DNA of 12,913 nt from an uncultured Collinsella sp. (GCA_902489855.1 CABUBS010000045.1:1-12913), one strand, 5' to 3'. Positions 6,073 to 12,803 are shown, counted from the stretch's first letter. Notes: a model not told the origin generated them from the sequence alone. Translations and numbers: made by a program.

Positions 6073-6291
6073 CTATTTGTAGCGATAGGTGATGCGGCCG
6101 CGGGTCAGGTCGTACGGGGAAAGCTCCACGACAACCCTGTCACCGGGGAGAATACGGATGTAATTCATTCGGATCTTGCCGGAAATGTTGCACAGAACCG
6201 AATGACCGTTCTCGAGCTCAACCTTGAACATGGCGTTGGGCAGCGGTTCCTTTACCGTACCCTCGAGCTCAATTGCGTCTTCCTTCTTCAC
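6073..6291 (-). CDS. infA: Translation initiation factor IF-1
   Basis: IF-1 is an OB-fold protein that occupies the ribosomal A site during initiation and assists IF-2 and IF-3. The product, about 72 residues, contains KKEDAIELEGTVKEPLPNAM, the OB-fold core FKVELENGHSVL and the near-invariant end MNYIRILPGDRVVVELSPYD, then LTRGRITYRYK. Two starts are possible, GTG at 6291 or TTG at 6297 (two residues longer). The ribosome binding site AGAAAG aligns better with GTG, and other IF-1 proteins begin directly before the KKEDAIE block. It lies between map and rpmJ with its own promoter-like sequence about 40-65 bases upstream. Confidence 0.96.
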   Translation of the reverse strand: MKKEDAIELEGTVKEPLPNAMFKVELENGHSVLCNISGKIRMNYIRILPGDRVVVELSPYDLTRGRITYRYK

Positions 6292-6330
6292 AAGCAATCA
6301 TCTTTCTCTAGAAAACGACAGCGATTGAGT

Positions 6331-6359
6331 ATTTTACAATACGCATGCACGTATCGTAA
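6331..6359 (-). promoter_or_regulatory. Likely infA promoter overlapped by a 26-bp dyad
   Basis: On the minus strand TTACGA (complement of 6354-6359) and TAAAAT (complement of 6331-6336) are 17 bases apart; the -10 matches consensus at 5/6 and the -35 at 3/6. The same stretch forms a dyad, TTACAATACG (6334-6343) and CGTATCGTAA (6350-6359), 9 of 10 positions complementary around CATGCA. A dyad spanning -35 to -10 is a typical operator layout, so infA and the alpha operon may be controlled by a repressor. The alternative is an RNA hairpin in readthrough transcripts from map. Confidence 0.5.
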
Positions 6360-6372
6360 TATCTTCGTAATG

Positions 6373-6392
6373 GCTCCACAACTAAGTGGAAC
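6373..6392 (-). other. Short hairpin just after map
   Basis: GTTCCAC (6386-6392 on the complement) pairs with GTGGAGC (6373-6379) over seven pairs including one G-U, loop TTAGTT. It starts a few bases past the map stop. No T-run follows, so it is at best a weak attenuator or a 3'-end stabiliser before the infA promoter. Confidence 0.4.
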
Positions 6393-6395
6393 TTG

Positions 6396-7184
6396 TTACA
6401 TTTCTCCGCCTTGGAGCGAACACCAAGCACCTTGCGCATCCGTGGTGAGAATCACCGGGCCGTCATTGGTAATGGCGACGGTGTTCTCGTAGTGCGCGGC
6501 GGGCAGGTGGTCGTTGGTCGTGACGATCCAACCGTCGGAGCCCGTGCTCACATGGTTGGAACCCATCGTAACCATCGGCTCGATGGCAATGACCATGCCG
6601 GCCTGGAGGCGAACGCCCCTCCCCTTCTTTCCATAATTAGGAACGTTGGGGTCCTCGTGCATCACACGACCAATGCCATGGCCCACATAGTCGCGAAGCA
6701 CGCCGTAACCGTGAGACTCGGCGAGAGACTGAACGGCATAACCGACGTCCCCGATATGGTTACCGGGAACAGCCTGCTCGATGGCAGCCTTAAGGCAATC
6801 GCGCGTGACCTCGCACAGGGCCTTGGCCTCGGGCGTAGGGGTGCCGACGAAAAACGTCCAAGCGTTATCGCCAACCCAACCATCAACAACGGCTCCCGTA
6901 TCGATGGAGATGATATCGCCATCGCGCAGGATCATATCGGGGTTGGGAATACCGTGGACAACGGCATCGTTGATCGATGCGCAAATGGTTCCGGGGAACC
7001 CGCCGTAACCCTTAAAGGCCGGGGTGCCGCCATGCATGCGGATAATCTGCTCCGCGAGCTGATCGAGCTCAAAGGTCGAAACACCAGGGCGAACCATGGC
7101 CCCAACGTGGCGGAGCGCCATCTTAGATAGCGCTCCTGCCTTCTTCATCTGCTCGATTTGCGTTGCAGACTTAATCTTGATCAT
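6396..7184 (-). CDS. map: Methionine aminopeptidase, type I
   Basis: This enzyme removes the initiator methionine from new proteins when the second residue is small. The 262-residue product keeps the full type I set: His77 (VVHGIP), metal ligands Asp95 (IDTGA), Asp106 (VGDNAW), His169 (YVGHGIG), Glu202 (IEPMV) and Glu233 (HYENT), aligned with E. coli His79, Asp97, Asp108, His171, Glu204 and Glu235. There is no N-terminal zinc-finger extension. Length matches the family. ATG at 7184 overlaps the adk stop through ATGA, so translation is probably coupled. The adk-map-infA order is the common Gram-positive arrangement within the spc-alpha cluster. Confidence 0.99.
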   Translation of the reverse strand: MIKIKSATQIEQMKKAGALSKMALRHVGAMVRPGVSTFELDQLAEQIIRMHGGTPAFKGYGGFPGTICASINDAVVHGIPNPDMILRDGDIISIDTGAVVDGWVGDNAWTFFVGTPTPEAKALCEVTRDCLKAAIEQAVPGNHIGDVGYAVQSLAESHGYGVLRDYVGHGIGRVMHEDPNVPNYGKKGRGVRLQAGMVIAIEPMVTMGSNHVSTGSDGWIVTTNDHLPAAHYENTVAITNDGPVILTTDAQGAWCSLQGGEM

Positions 7185-7807
7185 AGACCGAGAGCCTCTT
7201 TGACATCCCCGTACACGGTCTCGCGAGCCTGGTCACCGTTGACCGACTTGAGCAGACCCTGGCCACGATAGTAGTCGACGAGCGGGCTCGTGGACTTCTC
7301 GTAGACGTCGAGACGGTTCTTGATGGTCTCGGGCTTGTCGTCGTCGCGCTGATACATCTCGCCGGCGCACTTGGGGCAGGTAGCATCGGCAGCGGTGCCG
7401 GTGTAACCGCAGGCGCGGCAGGTGCGACGCGAAGACAGACGATCGATGATGACCTCGGGGGCCACGTCGACCAGAAGGGCGCAGTCGATCTCGCGACCCA
7501 TGGCGGAGAGCTCGGAATCGAGCGTCACGGCCTGGGCGGTGTTGCGCGGGAAGCCGTCGAGGATGAAGCCCTGCTGGGCATCGTCGGCGGCGAGGCGCTC
7601 CTTGACAAGGTCGATCACGAGCTGGTCGGGAACGAGCTCGCCAGCGTCCATGTACTTCTTAGCCTGAATACCAAGCTCGGTGCCACCCTTGACGGCAGCA
7701 CGCAGCAGGTCGCCCGTGGAAATGTGAGCGACGCCAAACTCGGCGACGAGCTCCTGCGCGACGGTGCCCTTACCGGCACCCGGAGCTCCGAGCAATACGA
7801 GGTTCAT
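7181..7807 (-). CDS. adk: Adenylate kinase, zinc-lid form
   Basis: Adenylate kinase interconverts ATP plus AMP with two ADP and is essential for adenine nucleotide balance. The 208-residue product has the P-loop GAPGAGKGT (7-15), the AMP site HISTGDLLRA (28-37), FILDGFPRNTAQA (81-93), and a long lid (about 125-160). Four cysteines in the lid (Cys130, Cys133, Cys144, Cys147) form a structural zinc site as in Bacillus-type enzymes, followed by YQRDDDKPETIKNRL (152-166). ATG at 7807 has GGAGG seven bases upstream; the TTG at 7813 sits too close to that site. It is 18 bases after secY and overlaps map by 4 bases. Confidence 0.99.
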   Translation of the reverse strand: MNLVLLGAPGAGKGTVAQELVAEFGVAHISTGDLLRAAVKGGTELGIQAKKYMDAGELVPDQLVIDLVKERLAADDAQQGFILDGFPRNTAQAVTLDSELSAMGREIDCALLVDVAPEVIIDRLSSRRTCRACGYTGTAADATCPKCAGEMYQRDDDKPETIKNRLDVYEKSTSPLVDYYRGQGLLKSVNGDQARETVYGDVKEALGL

Positions 7808-7825
7808 GAGCAATCCTCCTCTAGC

Positions 7826-9112
7826 CTATTTAAAGAATCCATCGTAATCATACATCTTGATCTGGCCTTCGAGCTTATCGACCGTGTCGAGCACGACGCC
7901 GACCATGATGAGGATGGACGTGCCACCAAATGCCTGAATCAGATGGTTACCCGTGAAGGAGAAGATGATCGAAGGCACGATGGCGATGAGCGCCAAAAAG
8001 ACAGCGCTGGGAAGCGTAATCTTGTTGAGCGCGTTCTTGATGTAGGCCGCGGTAGCCCTACCCGGACGAACACCCGGAATAAAGCCGCCCTGCTTCTTAA
8101 GGTTGTCGGCGGTGTCATCGGGGTTGAACACCATGGAGGTGTAGAAGTACGCGAAGAACACGATGAGGACAACATTAAGCACCCAGTTGAGCCAACCGGT
8201 CGAAAGCGCAGAGGCAACTGCCTGAATCCAGCCGATGCCGGGGAAGAACACGGCAATCTGAGCCGGGAAGTACAGCAGCGCCGAAGCGAAGATGATCGGC
8301 ACGACACCCGCGGTGTTGACCTTGATGGGCAGGTAGGTGGTCTGGCCACCCATCATGCGACGGCCCACGACGCGCTTAGCGTAGGAGACCGGGATGCGGC
8401 GTTGGCCGCGCTCAAGGAAAACAATCAGCGGGATAACCAGCAGGATGATGGCGCAGATGATCACCATGGTGATGATGCCACCGGCTTTGCCCTCGGTGCT
8501 GGAGAAGATAGCCTGCGGCAGACCGGCCATGATGTTCGCAAAGATGATCAGCGACATGCCATTGCCGATACCGCGCTGGGTGATGAGCTCACCAATCCAC
8601 ATGATCAGCATGGCGCCCGCGGTGAGCGTACCGACGATCATGAAGTCAAAGATGATCTCGGGAGCGCCGGCGCCATTAAAGCTGATGCCGAAGCTCTTAA
8701 AGAGGAAGAGGTAACCCACGGAGTTGAGGATTGCCAAAGCCAGGGTGAGGTAACGCGAATACTGCGTAATCTTGGTCTGACCAACCTCGCCCTCGCGGGC
8801 AAGCTCATGCAGGGAAGGCACGACGGCCTGGAGCATCTGGAGGATGATCGAGCTGGTGATGTAAGGCATGATGCCCAGCGAAAACACCGACACATAGCTC
8901 AACGCGCCGCCAGAGAAAAGATTCAGGAGGGCCATAGCACCTGCGGCGACCGAATTGTTATCGGTCGAGAAAAGGCCCAGCATCCCCTGGAAGGGAATGC
9001 CGGGCACAGGAACGTGCGCACCAATGCGGTACACGACGAGCATAGCTATGGTAAAAAGAATCTTTTCGCGCAATTCTTTGATGCGGAAAGCATTCTTAAG
9101 ACCATTTAGCAC
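7826..9112 (-). CDS. secY: Protein translocase subunit SecY (GTG start)
   Basis: SecY forms the membrane channel for Sec-dependent secretion and membrane protein insertion, with SecE, SecG and SecA. The 428-residue product has ten hydrophobic segments, the first at about 18-38. The plug region (about 55-75) is present. The cytosolic loops are diagnostic: ERGQRRIPVSYAKR (234-247) and KKQGGFIPGVRPGRATAAYI (339-358). It ends VGVVLDTVDKLEGQIKMYDY (404-423). The GTG start at 9110-9112 lies inside the rplO end, giving a 7-base overlap, with AAAGG 10 bases upstream within rplO. No ATG fits the frame nearby. Translation is therefore probably coupled to L15. Confidence 0.98.
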   Translation of the reverse strand: MLNGLKNAFRIKELREKILFTIAMLVVYRIGAHVPVPGIPFQGMLGLFSTDNNSVAAGAMALLNLFSGGALSYVSVFSLGIMPYITSSIILQMLQAVVPSLHELAREGEVGQTKITQYSRYLTLALAILNSVGYLFLFKSFGISFNGAGAPEIIFDFMIVGTLTAGAMLIMWIGELITQRGIGNGMSLIIFANIMAGLPQAIFSSTEGKAGGIITMVIICAIILLVIPLIVFLERGQRRIPVSYAKRVVGRRMMGGQTTYLPIKVNTAGVVPIIFASALLYFPAQIAVFFPGIGWIQAVASALSTGWLNWVLNVVLIVFFAYFYTSMVFNPDDTADNLKKQGGFIPGVRPGRATAAYIKNALNKITLPSAVFLALIAIVPSIIFSFTGNHLIQAFGGTSILIMVGVVLDTVDKLEGQIKMYDYDGFFK

Positions 9113-9555
9113 GGCAGCTCGACCTTTCCGCCGGCGGCCTCGATCTTGGCCTGCGCAGAAGCGCTGACCTTGTCGACCTTGACCGTGAACTTCTTGGTGA
9201 GCTCACCATTGCCGAGCACCTTGACGGGCTCGAACTCGCTCTTGGTGATGCGAGCGGCCTTAAGAGCGGCACCGTCGATCACAGCGCCATCCTCGAACTT
9301 ACGCTCGAGACGCTCAACGTTAACAGCGGTGTACTCGATACGACGGGGGTTGCGGAAGCCCGGAAGCTTGGGCAGGCGCATAGCCAGCGGAGTCTGGCCA
9401 CCCTCGAAGCCGGCACCCTTGGTGCCGCCAGAGCGGGAACCCTGGCCCTTCTGACCGCGGCCAGAAGTGGTGCCGTGACCCGAAGAATTGCCACGGCCGA
9501 CGCGCTTGCGGTTCTTGGTGGAACCGGGCGCGGGAGTAAGATCGTGAAGCTGCAT
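9106..9555 (-). CDS. rplO: 50S ribosomal protein L15
   Basis: L15 is a late-assembly large-subunit protein whose extended N-terminus threads into 23S rRNA. The 149-residue product starts MQLHDLTPAPGSTKNRKRVG and has the glycine-rich run GRGNSSGHGTTSGRGQKGQ (20-38), typical of this protein, then GGQTPLAMRLPKLPGF (52-67) and the globular C-terminal domain. ATG at 9555 has GAGGAG six bases upstream, inside the end of rpmD. It is 3 bases after rpmD and overlaps secY by 7, so this block is tightly coupled. Confidence 0.99.
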   Translation of the reverse strand: MQLHDLTPAPGSTKNRKRVGRGNSSGHGTTSGRGQKGQGSRSGGTKGAGFEGGQTPLAMRLPKLPGFRNPRRIEYTAVNVERLERKFEDGAVIDGAALKAARITKSEFEPVKVLGNGELTKKFTVKVDKVSASAQAKIEAAGGKVELPC

Positions 9556-9558
9556 TTG

Positions 9559-9741
9559 CTACTCCTCTACAATCTCGACAAGGTGCTTGACCTTGAAGAT
9601 CATGCCGCGGACGGACTCGTTGTCAGCAATCTCGCGAACCTCGCGGATCCTGTGGAGACCGAGGGCACGGACAGTACGGACCTGGTCCTGCTTGCAACCG
9701 TTGGTGCTGCGGACCTGCTTGATCTTGATGGTGTCAGCCAT
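9559..9741 (-). CDS. rpmD: 50S ribosomal protein L30
   Basis: L30 is a small large-subunit protein contacting 23S rRNA. The 60-residue product shows the family pattern: IKIKQVRSTNGCKQDQVRTV (5-24), then ALGLHRIREVREIADNESVRG (26-46), and a short C-terminal strand VKHLVEIVEE. Length is usual for bacterial L30. ATG at 9741 has AAGGAG eight bases upstream, within the end of rpsE, from which it is separated by 2 bases. The adjacent rplO starts 3 bases after its stop. Confidence 0.98.
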   Translation of the reverse strand: MADTIKIKQVRSTNGCKQDQVRTVRALGLHRIREVREIADNESVRGMIFKVKHLVEIVEE

Positions 9742-9743
9742 GC

Positions 9744-10268
9744 TTAGTTCTCCTTACCGACGAACATCTCGGAGACCGTCAGGCCACGGCGAGCCGCGAC
9801 GTCCTCAGGGCTGGAAAGCTCCTTGAGGCCCTCGACGGCAGCCTTGATGATGTTGAGGCCGTTGTCGGTACCGAGGGACTTGGACAGGACGTTCTTGATG
9901 CCAGCAAGCTCAAAGAGGGGACGCACAGCGCCGCCGGCGATAACGCCGGTACCCTCGACAGCGGGCTTGATGATGATGCGGCCGGCACCAAAGTGGCCGA
10001 GAACCTCGTGCGGGATGGTGCCCTGCTCGGTCACCGGCACGTGGAACATGTTCTTCTTGGCATCGAGAGACGCCTTGGAGATGGCCAGGGGCACCTCAGC
10101 GGACTTGCCCATGCCAACGCCGACGTTACCCTTGCCGTCGCCAACGACGACGAGAGCGACGAGGCTCATGCGACGACCACCCTTGACGGTCTTCGACACG
10201 CGGTTGATGTAAACGACGCGCTCCTCGAACTCGGAGGCCTCGCGCTGCTGCTTCTGATTACGAGCCAT
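9744..10268 (-). CDS. rpsE: 30S ribosomal protein S5
   Basis: S5 lies at the mRNA entry region of the small subunit and affects decoding accuracy. The 174-residue product has the double-stranded RNA binding-like N-terminal domain with the KGGRRMSLVALVVVGDGKGN signature (29-48) and GVGMGKSAEVPLAI (50-63). The C-terminal domain contains GAGRIIIKPAVEGTGVIAGG (94-113) and VRPLFELAGIKNVLSKSLG (115-133). ATG at 10268 has AGGAGG 10 bases upstream, overlapping the rplR stop. It follows rplR by 14 bases and precedes rpmD by 2, the standard spc-operon order. Confidence 0.99.
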   Translation of the reverse strand: MARNQKQQREASEFEERVVYINRVSKTVKGGRRMSLVALVVVGDGKGNVGVGMGKSAEVPLAISKASLDAKKNMFHVPVTEQGTIPHEVLGHFGAGRIIIKPAVEGTGVIAGGAVRPLFELAGIKNVLSKSLGTDNGLNIIKAAVEGLKELSSPEDVAARRGLTVSEMFVGKEN

Positions 10269-10282
10269 GTGCTACATACCTC

Positions 10283-10651
10283 CTAGAACTCGAGACCGGC
10301 GGCACGAGCACCGTCGGCGAGGGCCTTGACGCGGCCATGGTAGATACGGCCACCGCGATCGAAGGCGACCTTGGTGATGCCGGCCTCGATGGCACGCTTG
10401 CCAACGAGCTGACCGACCTTCTCCGCAGCCTCCTTGTTCGAGGTGTGGGTGCCCTTGAACTCGGCCTCGAGGGTCGAGGCAGAGACGAGCGTCAGGCTGG
10501 AGCCCTTGCTGTCGTCGATGATCTGGGCATAGATGTTGGCGTTAGTACGGGTCACGCGAAGACGCGGACGCTCGGAGGTACCCGAGGCCTTGCCGCGAAC
10601 ACGACGCTGACGACGCTTGAGGCCTTCCAGCTTCGCCTTATGCTTGTTCAT
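10283..10651 (-). CDS. rplR: 50S ribosomal protein L18
   Basis: L18 binds 5S rRNA with L5 and anchors it in the central protuberance. The 122-residue product has a basic N-terminus (KAKLEGLKRRQRRVRGK), the RPRLRVTRTNANIYAQIIDD block (28-47), and the C-terminal VAFDRGGRIYHGRVKALADGA block (95-115) followed by RAAGLEF. ATG at 10651 has TAGGAG seven bases upstream. A 75-base spacer with a hairpin separates it from rplF, wider than elsewhere in this part of the operon. Confidence 0.99.
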   Translation of the reverse strand: MNKHKAKLEGLKRRQRRVRGKASGTSERPRLRVTRTNANIYAQIIDDSKGSSLTLVSASTLEAEFKGTHTSNKEAAEKVGQLVGKRAIEAGITKVAFDRGGRIYHGRVKALADGARAAGLEF

Positions 10652-10679
10652 ACGTAAACTCCTAAAAAGGTTGATCTTG

Positions 10680-10701
10680 CCAGCACCTGACGGGGTGCTG
10701 G
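10680..10701 (-). other. Intercistronic hairpin between rplF and rplR
   Basis: An exact 8-bp inverted repeat (CCAGCACC at 10680-10687 with GGTGCTGG at 10694-10701) encloses a 6-base loop, in the 75-base gap upstream of rplR. On the transcript it is followed by CAAGATCAACCTTTTTAGGAG; the T-run is 10 bases away and merges into the ribosome binding site, so full termination is unlikely. It may be an RNA stability or processing element, or a partial attenuator. Confidence 0.6.
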
Positions 10702-10726
10702 TCTTATGCGAGTGAGTCGGTTACGA

Positions 10727-11263
10727 CTACTTGGCGGCCTTACCCAGCTTGCGGCGGATGTGCTCGCCAACGTAGTGGATACCCTTGCCCTTGTAAGGCT
10801 CGGGAGGACGATGGCCGCGGATCTCAGCGGCGATCTGACCGACCTGCTGCTTGTTGATACCCTTGACGTTCACGTGGGTGTTGTCGGGAACCTCGAAGGT
10901 GATGCCCTCGGGAGCCTCGACGATCACGGGGTGCGAGAAGCCCAGGGAGAACTCGAGGTTCTTGCCCTTCTGCTGCACGCGGTAACCGACGCCGGCGAGC
11001 TCGAGCTTCTTCTCGAAGCCCTCGGAAACGCCAACAACCATGTTGTGGATGAGGGCGCGGGTGAGGCCGTGACGGGCACGGGTCTCACGCTCGTCGTCGG
11101 GACGGGAAACGGTGAGGACGTTGTCCTCGACGTTGATAGCGAGCTTCTCAAAAACATCGAGCTCGAGCTGGCCCTTGGGGCCCTTGACGACAACGTTGTT
11201 GCCGTTGACTGCCACTTCGACTCCGGCGGGAATCTGGACAGGCTTATTACCGATACGAGACAC
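10727..11263 (-). CDS. rplF: 50S ribosomal protein L6 (GTG start)
   Basis: L6 consists of two related domains and sits near the base of the L7/L12 stalk and the GTPase centre. The 178-residue product begins MSRIGNKPVQIPAGV, carries GPKGQLELD in domain one, and in domain two the signature RGHRPPEPYKGKGIHYVGE (150-168), followed by HIRRKLGKAAK. The start codon is GTG (11261-11263), with AGGAG six bases upstream, supported by the conserved SRIGNKP start. It follows rpsH by 33 bases. Confidence 0.98.
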   Translation of the reverse strand: MSRIGNKPVQIPAGVEVAVNGNNVVVKGPKGQLELDVFEKLAINVEDNVLTVSRPDDERETRARHGLTRALIHNMVVGVSEGFEKKLELAGVGYRVQQKGKNLEFSLGFSHPVIVEAPEGITFEVPDNTHVNVKGINKQQVGQIAAEIRGHRPPEPYKGKGIHYVGEHIRRKLGKAAK

Positions 11264-11296
11264 GGTGATCTCCTTTCCTTCTACCTACCGAGCGAA

Positions 11297-11695
11297 TTAC
11301 CAGACGTAAGCGATGATCTCGCCGCCGACGTTGTGCTTGCGAGCATCGCGGTCGGTCATGACGCCATGGCTGGTGGAAATAATGGCGGTACCAAGGCCAC
11401 CGCGGACGCGGGGCATGTCGGCAACGCCGGTGTACTTACGCAGGCCCGGCTTGGAAATGCGGCGGATGCCGTTGATGACCTTAGCCTTCTTGGGACCATA
11501 CTTAAGCGTGATGTGCAGAGTCTTCTGGGGCACGGTGTCCTCGACATCGTAGCCCTCGATGTAGCCCTCCTCGTGCAGAACACGAGCGATCTCGACGAGC
11601 TTCTTGCTGCTCGGCATGGAGACCGTGGCCTTGTTCACAGAGTTAGCGTTACGGATGCGCGTAAGCATATCTGCGATCGGGTCTGTAAGGTTCAT
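11297..11695 (-). CDS. rpsH: 30S ribosomal protein S8
   Basis: S8 is a primary 16S rRNA binder of the central domain and, in E. coli, represses the spc operon at the L5 start region. The 132-residue product starts MNLTDPIADMLTRIRNAN and ends with the strongly conserved ISTSHGVMTDRDARKHNVGG block and EIIAYVW. ATG at 11695 has AAGGAG seven bases upstream. It lies 119 bases after rpsZ, an unusually long spacer with two hairpins. Confidence 0.99.
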   Translation of the reverse strand: MNLTDPIADMLTRIRNANSVNKATVSMPSSKKLVEIARVLHEEGYIEGYDVEDTVPQKTLHITLKYGPKKAKVINGIRRISKPGLRKYTGVADMPRVRGGLGTAIISTSHGVMTDRDARKHNVGGEIIAYVW

Positions 11696-11736
11696 ACAGA
11701 TTCTCCTTCGTTCTTGATGAACACGTGCTCTTGGTT

Positions 11737-11802
11737 CTTCGCCGCCCTTAACGGCAAAGCCTATTTAGCGCGTTTTCCCTGTTCCAAACTGATGCTTGAA
11801 AC
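11737..11802 (-). other. Two hairpins in the 119-base rpsZ-rpsH spacer
   Basis: In transcript order, GTTTCAA pairs with TTGGAAC (11796-11802 with 11781-11787; 7 pairs, one G-U; 8-base loop). Further on CTTTGCC pairs with GGCGAAG (11753-11759 with 11737-11743; 7 pairs, one G-U; 9-base loop). Both precede rpsH. Neither is followed by a T-run. The spacer has no reading frame with recognisable content. The location just ahead of the S8 gene makes a feedback site conceivable, but no S8-binding core was identified. Confidence 0.45.
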
Positions 11803-11814
11803 GCTGGTAGTGAC

Positions 11815-12000
11815 TTACCAGCTGGCCTTCTTAACGCCGGGAAGCTCGCCCTTGAGTGCAAGCTCACGGAAGCAGACACGGCACAGGCCGAACTTGCGGT
11901 ACACAGAGTGCGGACGGCCGCAGCGCTGGCAGCGCGTGTACTCACGAGTAGAGAACTTCTGCTTGCGATTGCACTTGACGATCATCGATGTCTTAGCCAC
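11815..12000 (-). CDS. rpsZ: 30S ribosomal protein S14 type Z (GTG start)
   Basis: S14 sits in the head of the 30S subunit near S3 and S10. At 61 residues it is the short type Z form, and its zinc ribbon is intact: Cys24 and Cys27 (CQRC), Cys40 and Cys43 (CRVC). It starts MAKTSMIVKCNRKQKF and ends ELPGVKKASW. The start is GTG (11998-12000) with AGGAGG six bases upstream. It occupies the usual slot between rplE and rpsH. Genomes with type Z may also hold a zinc-independent S14 elsewhere; none is visible here. Confidence 0.98.
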   Translation of the reverse strand: MAKTSMIVKCNRKQKFSTREYTRCQRCGRPHSVYRKFGLCRVCFRELALKGELPGVKKASW

Positions 12001-12029
12001 TTATATCCTCCTCACATAGAGTATTGTTC

Positions 12030-12071
12030 GCCCCAAGCGCCGCCCCCTTGTGGGAACGGCGCTTATAGGGC
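12030..12071 (-). other. Strong intercistronic hairpin between rplE and rpsZ
   Basis: A perfect 8-bp GC-rich stem (AAGCGCCG at 12035-12042 with CGGCGCTT at 12057-12064) encloses a 14-base loop that can itself pair CCC with GGG. An outer GCCC/GGGC pair (12030-12033 with 12068-12071) extends it after a small internal loop. On the transcript it is followed by GGGGCGAACAATAC, not a T-run. It is probably an RNA stability or processing element, or a translational control structure ahead of rpsZ. Confidence 0.65.
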
Positions 12072-12079
12072 AGGTGAAC

Positions 12080-12637
12080 CTATTTCTTGAACGGGAAACC
12101 GAAGGCGTCCAGAAGGGCCTTGGCCTCCTCATCGGTGTTGGCGGTGGTCACGAAAGTGATGTCCATACCGCGCTGGTGATCGACGGAGTCGAAGTCGATC
12201 TCGGGGAAGATGAGCTGCTCGGTGACGCCCATGGAGAAGTTACCACGGCCGTCGAAGCTCTTGGCGGAGATACCGCGGAAGTCGCGGATACGGGGGATCG
12301 CGACGGAGGTCAGACGATCGAAGAATTCCCACATACGGTCGCCACGCAGGGTAACCTTGCAGCCGATCGGCATACCAGCGCGCAGGCGGAAGGTAGCGAT
12401 AGACTTGCGGGCGCGGGTGATCATCGGCTGCTGGCCGGTGATGGCGCGCAGGTCGCGCACGGCACCGTCGATGGCCTTGGAATCGGTAGCGGCCTCGCCG
12501 ACACCCATGTTCACGACGATCTTCTCAAACTTGGGGATCATCATGACGTTCTCGTACTGGAACTTGTCCTGAAGCTGCTGCTTGACCTCGTTGTTGTACT
12601 TGGTCTTCAGACGCGGCACATACTTCTCTTCTGCCAT
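12080..12637 (-). CDS. rplE: 50S ribosomal protein L5
   Basis: L5 binds 5S rRNA with L18 and forms part of the central protuberance and an intersubunit bridge. The 185-residue product has MIPKFEKIVVNMGVGEA (33-49), the basic RNA-binding stretch QPMITRARKSIATFRLRAGM (70-89), PIGCKVTLRGDRMWEFFDRL (90-109) and IPRIRDFRGISAKSFDGRGN (114-133). It ends ALLDAFGFPFKK. ATG at 12637 has AAGGAG six bases upstream. Upstream lies a 276-base non-coding stretch instead of rplX, and the gene appears to have its own promoter and leader. Confidence 0.99.
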   Translation of the reverse strand: MAEEKYVPRLKTKYNNEVKQQLQDKFQYENVMMIPKFEKIVVNMGVGEAATDSKAIDGAVRDLRAITGQQPMITRARKSIATFRLRAGMPIGCKVTLRGDRMWEFFDRLTSVAIPRIRDFRGISAKSFDGRGNFSMGVTEQLIFPEIDFDSVDHQRGMDITFVTTANTDEEAKALLDAFGFPFKK

Positions 12638-12662
12638 TGTTCACTCCTTCTTGGGGTTTTAA

Positions 12663-12697
12663 GCACGGGGCGTGGCCACGATGGGTTGTCCTCGTGC
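12663..12697 (-). promoter_or_regulatory. Leader hairpin next to the rplE ribosome binding site
   Basis: GCACGAGG pairs with CCCCGTGC (12690-12697 with 12663-12670) over 7 of 8 positions. The enclosed loop contains the 10-bp palindrome CGTGGCCACG (12671-12680), which offers an alternative fold. The transcript then reads TTAAAACCCC and the AAGGAG site of rplE. The position matches the region where E. coli S8 controls L5 translation, so feedback control is plausible but unproven. Confidence 0.5.
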
Positions 12698-12774
12698 CTC
12701 CTGGCTGCATCCGCGCCGCTCATGGCATTTCGCGGTTTGGACTCGACACAGCAGGAGCCGACAAAACAATCGGT

Positions 12775-12803
12775 ACTATACGCGCATTGGGTGCGTATTT
12801 CCA
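12775..12803 (-). promoter_or_regulatory. Likely promoter for rplE and downstream genes
   Basis: On the minus strand TGGAAA (complement of 12798-12803, 4/6 match) and TATAGT (complement of 12775-12780, 5/6 match) are separated by exactly 17 bases. A start near 12768 would give a leader of about 130 bases. This supports an independent start for the distal spc genes. It is a consensus-based inference. Confidence 0.55.

Noticed and set aside
7724..9109. Plus-strand open frame (461 codons) opposite adk and secY
   Set aside because: Shadow of secY; His/Asp/Glu-rich translation mirrors hydrophobic codons in the real gene.
10706..12019. Plus-strand open frame (437 codons) opposite rplF, rpsH and rpsZ
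   Set aside because: Runs across three certain genes and their spacers with no recognisable domain.
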